Origin: Nocardioides alpinus
GTDB lineage: Bacteria; Actinomycetota; Actinomycetes; Propionibacteriales; Nocardioidaceae
Direction of reading: 5' to 3'
Assembly: GCF_900112035.1 (NCBI RefSeq)
Contig: NZ_FOKC01000001.1
Coordinates: 434,001-498,000, forward strand
DNA: 64,000 bases
A model generated the notes under the pieces. The model saw only the letters and a program-made list of their open reading frames with translations. It was not told the origin of the DNA and searched no databases. Position numbers and translations under genes: made by a program. This document shows, piece after piece, positions 58,839-64,000 of this stretch (the first letter of the stretch is position 1; every line of letters starts with the position of its first letter).

Positions 58839-59972
58839 ATGCGCATCGACTTCCACGCGTCCGCGGAGCCGACGCTCGGCGTGGAGTGGGAGTTCGCCCT
58901 CGTCGACCGCGTCAGTCGCGACCTGCGCAGCGTCGCCTCCGAGGTGCACGAGCTGGCCGGCGGACGGCTCGACAACCCCGAGCGGCTGCACAAGGAGCTG
59001 CTGCGCAACACCGTCGAGGTCGTCACCGGGATCTGCGACACCGTGGGCGAGGCGATGACCGACCTGCGCGACACGCTCAGCGTCGTCGCGCCCGCGGCGC
59101 GGGAGGTCGGCGTCGACCTGCTGGGCGCCGGGTCGCACCCCTTCGCCGACTGGTCCGAGCAGCAGCTCACCGAGGGCCACCGCTACGCCGAGCTCATCAA
59201 CCGCACCCAGTGGTGGGGGCGGCAGATGCTGATCTGGGGCGTGCACGTGCACGTCGGGATGCCCGAGCGCGACCGGGTGATGCCGGTGCTGGCGTCGATG
59301 CTGACGACGTACCCGCACCTCCTCGCGCTGTCCGCGAGCTCGCCGATCTGGGCGGGCCAGGACACCGGCTATGCCTCCAACAGGTCGCTGATGTTCCAGC
59401 AGCTGCCGACCGCGGGACTGCCCTTCACCTTCGACACCTGGTCGGAGTTCGAGAAGTGCATCGGCGACCAGACCACGACCGGGATCATCGACTCGATGGC
59501 CGACGTGCGCTGGGACATCCGCCCGGCGCCGCGCCTCGGCACCCTGGAGAACCGTGTCTGCGACGGCATGTCCGACATCGGCGAGGTCGCCGCGGTGACC
59601 GCGCTCGTGCACTGCCTCGTCGTCGACCTCGACACCCGGCTCGCCGCGGGTGAGACCCTCCCGACGATGCCGCCGTGGCAGGTCCAGGAGAACAAGTGGC
59701 GAGCCGCGCGCTACGGCCTCGACGCGATCGTCATCCTCGACGACCACAACCGCGAGCGGCTGGTCACCGACGACCTCGACGACCTGCTCGAGCGGCTCAC
59801 CCCGGTCGCGAAGCGGCTCGACTGCGAGGCCGAGCTGCGCAGCGTCGCCGACATCCCGACCCGCGGGGCGTCCTACCAGCGCCAGCGCGCCGTCGCCCGC
59901 GAGTCCGGCGGTGACCTCGTGGCCGTCGTCGACGCCCTGGTCGCCGAGCTCGCCCACTCCCTGGAGTCCTGA
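58839..59972 (+). CDS. Carboxylate-amine ligase, YbdK/GshA type 2 family
   Basis: The 377-residue protein matches the YbdK family of glutamate-cysteine ligases: TLGVEWEFALVDRVSRDLRS at the ATP/Mg site, GAGSHPFADWSEQQLTEGHR, INRTQWWGRQMLIWGVHVHV, DVRWDIRPAPRLGTLENRVC and ENKWRAARYGLDAIVI. Some members ligate glutamate and cysteine weakly. In actinobacteria, which use mycothiol rather than glutathione, the natural product may be another gamma-glutamyl amide. The gene is monocistronic by spacing. Confidence 0.88.
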   Translation: MRIDFHASAEPTLGVEWEFALVDRVSRDLRSVASEVHELAGGRLDNPERLHKELLRNTVEVVTGICDTVGEAMTDLRDTLSVVAPAAREVGVDLLGAGSHPFADWSEQQLTEGHRYAELINRTQWWGRQMLIWGVHVHVGMPERDRVMPVLASMLTTYPHLLALSASSPIWAGQDTGYASNRSLMFQQLPTAGLPFTFDTWSEFEKCIGDQTTTGIIDSMADVRWDIRPAPRLGTLENRVCDGMSDIGEVAAVTALVHCLVVDLDTRLAAGETLPTMPPWQVQENKWRAARYGLDAIVILDDHNRERLVTDDLDDLLERLTPVAKRLDCEAELRSVADIPTRGASYQRQRAVARESGGDLVAVVDALVAELAHSLES

Positions 59973-60045
59973 GACTCCCTTGTGGCGGTCGTCACCGGGA
60001 GGGGAGACTGCCCGAACGCCCTCGCACGGGGGCAGAGGAGGACCA

Positions 60046-61452
60046 GTGGTCAACCCGATCGACCCGACTGCGACCGGCTTCTTGCTGGCGGAGAACCGCA
60101 ACATGCCGATGCACGTCGGTGGGCTGCAGCTCTTCGAGAAGCCCGAAGGTGCCGGACGCGGCTACGTCCGTGAGATGTACGAGCAGATGCGCGACGTCGA
60201 GGAGGTCGCCCCGCTCTTCCTCAAGCACCCCCACCGCTCCGCCCGTACGGCCGGGCAGCTGGTGTGGCAGCCCGACGAGCAGTTCGACATCGAGCACCAC
60301 GTGCGGCACAGCGCGCTGCCCAAGCCCGGCCGCGTCCGCGAGCTCCTCGACCTCTGCGGGCGCCTGCACAGCACGCGCCTCGCCTGGGAGCGCCCCCTGT
60401 GGGAGGCGCACGTCATCGAAGGCCTGCGCGACGGCCGCGTCGCGATGTACACCAAGACCCACCACGCGCTCGTCGACGGCGTCTCGGCCATGCGCCTGCT
60501 CGCCAGCGTGCTCTCCACCGACCCCGACGAGCGCAACATGCCTGCCCCCTGGGCGATGCGCCCCCGTGCGCCCCGTGAGGACGCCCCCAGCGACGGCGGT
60601 GCGTCGCTCACCGACGTCTCCGCCCAGACCGTGCGTACGGCGCTCGCGATCGCGTCCGAGGCCGCCGGGATGCCGGGCGCACTGATCCGCACCCTCAACA
60701 AGAGCGTGCGCAACGAGACCTCCGCGCTCTCGCTCTACGCACCCCGCACGATGCTCAACCAGAACATCACCGGCTCACGTCGCTTCGCCGCCCAGGACTG
60801 GCCGATCGAGCGACTCCGCGGCGTCGGCAAGGCGACCGGGACGACGATCAACGACGTCGTGCTGGCCATGGTCAGCGGCGCCATGCGCACCTACCTCCTC
60901 GAGCTCGACGCGCTTCCCGACACCACCCTCGTCTCGATGGTCCCGGTCGGCCTCAACGCCAAGTCCTCTCAGCTCGCCTCCGCCGACGGCGGCAACGCGG
61001 TCGGCGCCGTGATGGTGCAGCTCGGCACCGACCTGCCCGACCCCGCGAAGCGGCTCGCCGCGATCCACCGCTCGATGAGGGACGGCAAGGAGGGCCTGTC
61101 GGCGATGACGCCCACCCAGATCCTCGCGATGAGCGCACTGGGTCAGGCGCCGGCGATCCTCGGTCCGGTCTTCCGGATGCAGGGCATCGTGCGGCCGCCC
61201 TACAACCTCATCGTCAGCAACGTGCCCGGCCCGCGGACCACCCACTACTGGAACGGCGCCCGGCTCGTCGGCACCTATCCCCTGTCGATCCCGATCAACG
61301 GGATGGCGCTCAACATCACGTGCACGTCCTACGACGGCAGGATGGCGTTCGGGCTCACGGGCTGCCGCCGCACCGTCCCGCACCTGCAGCGGCTGCTCCA
61401 GCACCTCGACGACGAGCTGAAGGGCCTCGAGACAGCCGCCGGCGTCAGTTGA
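60046..61452 (+). CDS. Wax ester synthase/diacylglycerol acyltransferase (WS/DGAT)
   Basis: The enzyme transfers acyl groups from acyl-CoA to diacylglycerol or fatty alcohols to make storage lipids. The catalytic HHxxxDG motif is intact: H139, H140, D144, G145 in KTHHALVDGVSAM. Other marks are FLLAENRNMPMHVGGLQLFE near the start, NDVVLAMVSGAMRTYL and YNLIVSNVPGPR (the PLW/ND regions). The length of 468 residues is typical. AGGAGG lies six bases before the GTG start. It follows the previous gene by 73 bp. Confidence 0.93.
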   Translation: MVNPIDPTATGFLLAENRNMPMHVGGLQLFEKPEGAGRGYVREMYEQMRDVEEVAPLFLKHPHRSARTAGQLVWQPDEQFDIEHHVRHSALPKPGRVRELLDLCGRLHSTRLAWERPLWEAHVIEGLRDGRVAMYTKTHHALVDGVSAMRLLASVLSTDPDERNMPAPWAMRPRAPREDAPSDGGASLTDVSAQTVRTALAIASEAAGMPGALIRTLNKSVRNETSALSLYAPRTMLNQNITGSRRFAAQDWPIERLRGVGKATGTTINDVVLAMVSGAMRTYLLELDALPDTTLVSMVPVGLNAKSSQLASADGGNAVGAVMVQLGTDLPDPAKRLAAIHRSMRDGKEGLSAMTPTQILAMSALGQAPAILGPVFRMQGIVRPPYNLIVSNVPGPRTTHYWNGARLVGTYPLSIPINGMALNITCTSYDGRMAFGLTGCRRTVPHLQRLLQHLDDELKGLETAAGVS

Positions 61453-61454
61453 GC

Positions 61455-61561
61455 GCTCGCCGCCCGACGCCGTCTGGACTGACGAGCGAGCAAGCGTGAC
61501 GAGCGCAGCGAGGCAGCGCCGTCGAGCGAGGAGGGAAGACGGCGTCTTGGGGGTGGCGAGC
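61455..61561. terminator. Nested inverted repeats between two convergent genes
   Basis: GACGCCGTCT (61466-61475) pairs with 61537-61546 and GCTCGCC (61455-61461) with 61555-61561; the right inner arm also folds on itself (AAGAC-GGC-GTCTT, 61536-61548). It separates the WS/DGAT gene from the convergent methyltransferase gene and probably blocks readthrough from both sides. Confidence 0.5.
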
Positions 61562-61598
61562 ACGCGCGAGCGGAGCGAGCGCCGACAAGCACCGCACC

Positions 61599-62804
61599 TC
61601 AACCACTGACGTCCAGCCCGCCGCCGACCTGCTCGGCGACGGCGGCCAGCCGTGCTCGGGTGATGTCGGCGACCGTGGCCAGCCCGGCGAGCTGCGCGTT
61701 GGAGCCCTCCCTGGTCGGCTCGGTGGAGTTGATGCTGAGGCATCGGCGGGTGCCGCCGTCCGAGGCGTTGGCCAGCGCGACCGCGTGACCGGTGGTGCCG
61801 CTGCCGGCGAACGGATCGAGCACGACCACGTCGCTGGGCACGGTCTCGAGGATCCGACGGACCAGGCCGGTCGGCTTCGGCGACTCGAAGACGTGCCCGA
61901 CGAGTGCCTTGAGCTCGGCCACCGCGGTGTCGGTCGAGCCGATCTCCTCGGCGAGCCAGATGGTGCGCAGCTTCTTGCGTCGTCCGCCCTCGCGCAGCAG
62001 CCAGTCGCGCTGGAAGATGTCGGCCCGCTCGCCGGTGCGACCGCGGATCACCCGGCACACCAGGTCGTCGGGTCGCTCGTCGACGCGCGGGCGCGACCAG
62101 CGCCACACGGCGGGCCGGCCGTCGCCGAAGACCGGGGTCAGCGCCCGGCTGCCGGCGAACTCGGTCGTGGCGACGCGCCCGGTCTCCGGGTCGCCGTACA
62201 ACGCGAAGTGCAGGGTCGGTGCGGTGAGCGGGTTGAACTTCTTGTTGGTGTTGCGCAGCGGCAGGTAGCGGAAGCGGCGGCCGTCGTCGGTGCTCAGCGG
62301 GAAGTCCGCCTCGTCGACGGACCCGCTCGTGCTGCCGTCGACCGCGCACGACGGCAGGTGGCGCGCGTAGGCGAGGACGTACTCGTGGCTGGTCGCGAAG
62401 CCGCGCCCGAGCTGGCGACCCTTGGGGTTGAGGTTGACCACGATCTGCGCGAGGAAGTTGGCCTCGCCGAAGACCTCGTCCATCAGCAGTCGCAGGTGGG
62501 CGGCCTCGTTGTCGTCGATGCTGATGAACACCGCTCCGTGCGGGGCGAGCACGTCGCGGACGGCCTCGAGGCGCGGGCGCATCATGGCCCTCCACGCGGC
62601 GTGCCGCCCGGCGTACGGATCGGCGTGCGAGCCGTCGCGGAAGCGGTCGGCGTAGGCGAAGTCGTTGCCGGTGTTGTAGGGCGGGTCGGTGTAGACGATG
62701 TCCACCGAGCCGGGTGCGAGGCGGGGCAGCACGTCGAGGTTGTCACCGGCGTGGAAGGTGTTCCACGCAGCTCCCGCTGGCGGGTCGCTTCGCTCGTCTG
62801 GCAC
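61599..62804 (-). CDS. DNA adenine methyltransferase, type III Mod-like, orphan
   Basis: The 401-residue protein has the catalytic motif IV DPPYNTG (TDPPYN at 39-44), and motif I DPFAGSGTTGHAVA near residue 325; motif IV before I is the beta-class order of N6-adenine or N4-cytosine methylases. The middle part (RYLPLRNTNKKFNPLTAPTL) resembles the Mod subunit of type III systems. No restriction (Res) gene is near. It starts at a GTG six bases behind TAGGCT, so it is expressed alone. The target site is unknown. Confidence 0.88.
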   Translation of the reverse strand: MPDERSDPPAGAAWNTFHAGDNLDVLPRLAPGSVDIVYTDPPYNTGNDFAYADRFRDGSHADPYAGRHAAWRAMMRPRLEAVRDVLAPHGAVFISIDDNEAAHLRLLMDEVFGEANFLAQIVVNLNPKGRQLGRGFATSHEYVLAYARHLPSCAVDGSTSGSVDEADFPLSTDDGRRFRYLPLRNTNKKFNPLTAPTLHFALYGDPETGRVATTEFAGSRALTPVFGDGRPAVWRWSRPRVDERPDDLVCRVIRGRTGERADIFQRDWLLREGGRRKKLRTIWLAEEIGSTDTAVAELKALVGHVFESPKPTGLVRRILETVPSDVVVLDPFAGSGTTGHAVALANASDGGTRRCLSINSTEPTREGSNAQLAGLATVADITRARLAAVAEQVGGGLDVSG

Positions 62805-62810
62805 GGTCGG

Positions 62811-62816
62811 AGCCTA
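62811..62816 (-). promoter_or_regulatory. -10 element (TAGGCT) of the methyltransferase gene
   Basis: On the minus strand it is six bases before the GTG at 62804. Confidence 0.6.
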
Positions 62817-62881
62817 GGGCGTCACGGCGGTGCCGACGGACCCGTTGATCCCAATTTTCCCACCAGTCCCACGTCGTCCTT

Positions 62882-62887
62882 TACTCT
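62882..62887 (+). promoter_or_regulatory. -10 element (TACTCT) of the phosphodiester glycosidase gene
   Basis: TACTCT ends seven bases before the GTG at 62895. Confidence 0.6.
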
Positions 62888-62894
62888 GGATCGC

Positions 62895-64000
62895 GTGTCC
62901 GTCTTCTCGCGCCGCCCCGCCCTCGCCCAGCTGACGCGTTCACGCGCGCTCACCCTCGCCACCGCGGGGGTCCTGGTCACCGGTCTCGTCGCCGGGATCG
63001 GCACCGGACCGTCCGTCGCGGACGACGCCGGCGACACGGCCCGTACGTCCGCCCGCGACGGTGCCGCTCAGGGCTACCGCGGCCGCAACCAGACCTCCGA
63101 CGGCAAGCCCGGCGTCGTGGTCGGCCCGCCGGTCAGCGCCCGCGGCCGCGCGCCGGTCACCACCAACGACGTCAGCTACGAGATCGCTCCGGGCGTCACG
63201 CTGCGCGAGTGGGACCAGGTCGACGGCCGCCAGCCCGTCGGTCAGGTCCGGATGAACCTGCTGAGCATCAGCCTCGACGCCCCCAACATCACCTTCGAGG
63301 AGCTCTCCCCGAAGTACGTCACCAGCCGCAAGCTGGTCAGCCAGCTCGGCCGCTGGAACAACGTGCTCGGCGCGGTCAACGGCGACTTCTTCGACATCAG
63401 CCAGACCGGTGCCCCCCTGGGCGTCTCGATCAACCGAGAGCGCGGGCTTCTGGGCGGTGCCCGCGAGGGCTGGATCCCCGAGAACTCCTCGCTCTTCTTC
63501 GACGAGACCGGACCCCACATCAACCCGCTGACCGTCCAGTACACCGTGCGCCAGTACCGCGACTGGGTCGTCAAGGGCATCAACCACCCCGACGTCAGCG
63601 CCGGCGAGATCGGCGTCTTCACCCACGACTGGGGCCGGACGTCGGGATACCAGATCCCCACCCGCGGCAAGGGTCGCGCACGCGAGGTCGTGCTGCGCAA
63701 CAACCGGGTGATCTCCACCAGGCCGAAGCTCTCCAGCGGTCGCAAGATCCACAAGAAGGAGCGGGTGCTCATCGGGGTCGGGCGTGCTGCCGGCCAGCTC
63801 GCGCAGCTCAAGATGCGCGAGAAGATCACCCTGTCCAAGCGCTTCGAGGGCGGCAGGCCGTCGGTCGCGATCACCGGGGATCGGCCCCTTCTGGTCAACA
63901 GCGTCCGCACGGTCGTCAACAACTCCATCGCCCACCCGCGCACCGCGGTCGGCATCGACGCCGACGGCCGCAAGCTCCTCATCCTCGTCGTCGACGGACG
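62895..64000 (+). CDS. Secreted phosphodiester glycosidase family protein (partial, cut by window edge)
   Basis: The frame is open from the GTG to the window end (368 codons). It begins with a signal peptide (ALTLATAGVLVTGLVAGIGT, cleavage after about residue 42), followed by a Thr/Gly-rich linker and the phosphodiester-glycosidase (NAGPA/YrrL) domain: VLGAVNGDFFDISQTGAPLG, EGWIPENSSLFFDETGPHIN, FTHDWGRTSGYQIPTRGKGR and AHPRTAVGIDADGRKLLILV. Such proteins hydrolyse sugar phosphodiesters in envelope polymers. The C-terminal end is outside the window. Start set by TACTCT. Confidence 0.88.
   Translation, partial: MSVFSRRPALAQLTRSRALTLATAGVLVTGLVAGIGTGPSVADDAGDTARTSARDGAAQGYRGRNQTSDGKPGVVVGPPVSARGRAPVTTNDVSYEIAPGVTLREWDQVDGRQPVGQVRMNLLSISLDAPNITFEELSPKYVTSRKLVSQLGRWNNVLGAVNGDFFDISQTGAPLGVSINRERGLLGGAREGWIPENSSLFFDETGPHINPLTVQYTVRQYRDWVVKGINHPDVSAGEIGVFTHDWGRTSGYQIPTRGKGRAREVVLRNNRVISTRPKLSSGRKIHKKERVLIGVGRAAGQLAQLKMREKITLSKRFEGGRPSVAITGDRPLLVNSVRTVVNNSIAHPRTAVGIDADGRKLLILVVDG

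Noticed and set aside
61599..62804. Type III restriction-modification system
   Set aside because: Only the Mod-like subunit is present; neighbouring genes are unrelated.

Overview
The window is a very GC-rich chromosomal segment of an actinobacterium, most probably a member of the Nocardioidaceae close to Nocardioides. The evidence is the codon bias, actinobacterial gene blocks (rplY / prs / glmU; hemE - DUF3000 - ribonuclease D; hemG - hemQ; DGPF protein - ECF sigma), and about twenty genes whose start codon lies only 6-7 bases behind a TANNNT -10 element, as in the leaderless transcripts common in actinobacteria. Most of the window is ordinary housekeeping and metabolism; there is no prophage, insertion sequence or CRISPR array.

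Layout. 1-5.7 kb: start of rplY, an M1 aminopeptidase, a frameshifted DUF4304 gene, prs and glmU. 5.75-12.7 kb: an exopolysaccharide-type block (two Wzz-like chain-length proteins, a polymerase/ligase, two glycosyltransferases, a secreted beta-helix protein and a decayed gene). This block is bracketed by glmU and a second, truncated copy of the first ~100 bp around the glmU start, so it looks inserted between glmU and a short-chain dehydrogenase. 12.9-19.4 kb: dehydrogenase, alpha/beta hydrolase, uridine-kinase-like protein, tRNA-Gln and a four-gene operon of two ABC exporters. 19.4-22.4 kb: five overlapping minus-strand genes around a 422-aa WXG/LXG-like helical protein with a C-terminal glycine zipper, followed by a small four-helix membrane protein; this resembles a pore-forming toxin/immunity arrangement and is one of the best novelty candidates. 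22.5-29.4 kb: separate LigD-type ligase and polymerase proteins flank a sulfotransferase and a glycosyltransferase-Stealth fusion. 29.5-34.9 kb: msrB, lipoproteins, hemQ/hemG and a NYN-domain protein. 35.1-42.4 kb: an organosulfur-oxidation cluster (two flavin monooxygenases, two SfnB/DszC-like flavoproteins, two flavin reductases) with a LysR regulator. 42.3-48.2 kb: hemE, DUF3000, ribonuclease D, a solute-binding lipoprotein, a PemK-like protein and a hypothetical gene. 48.2-56.4 kb: the HrpA helicase, an ECF42-like sigma module and a two-component system. 56.8-64 kb: DUF402, a ThrE exporter, a glutamate-cysteine-ligase family protein, a wax-ester synthase/DGAT, an orphan adenine methyltransferase and the start of a phosphodiester glycosidase.

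The most striking non-coding structures are two mirror-symmetric arrays of one 32-bp repeat (3 direct + 3 inverted units at 24.2 kb; 6 + 6 at 56.4 kb) and a cluster of hairpins between convergent genes at 45.4 kb. All functions are read from sequence motifs and gene context; no database search was possible.
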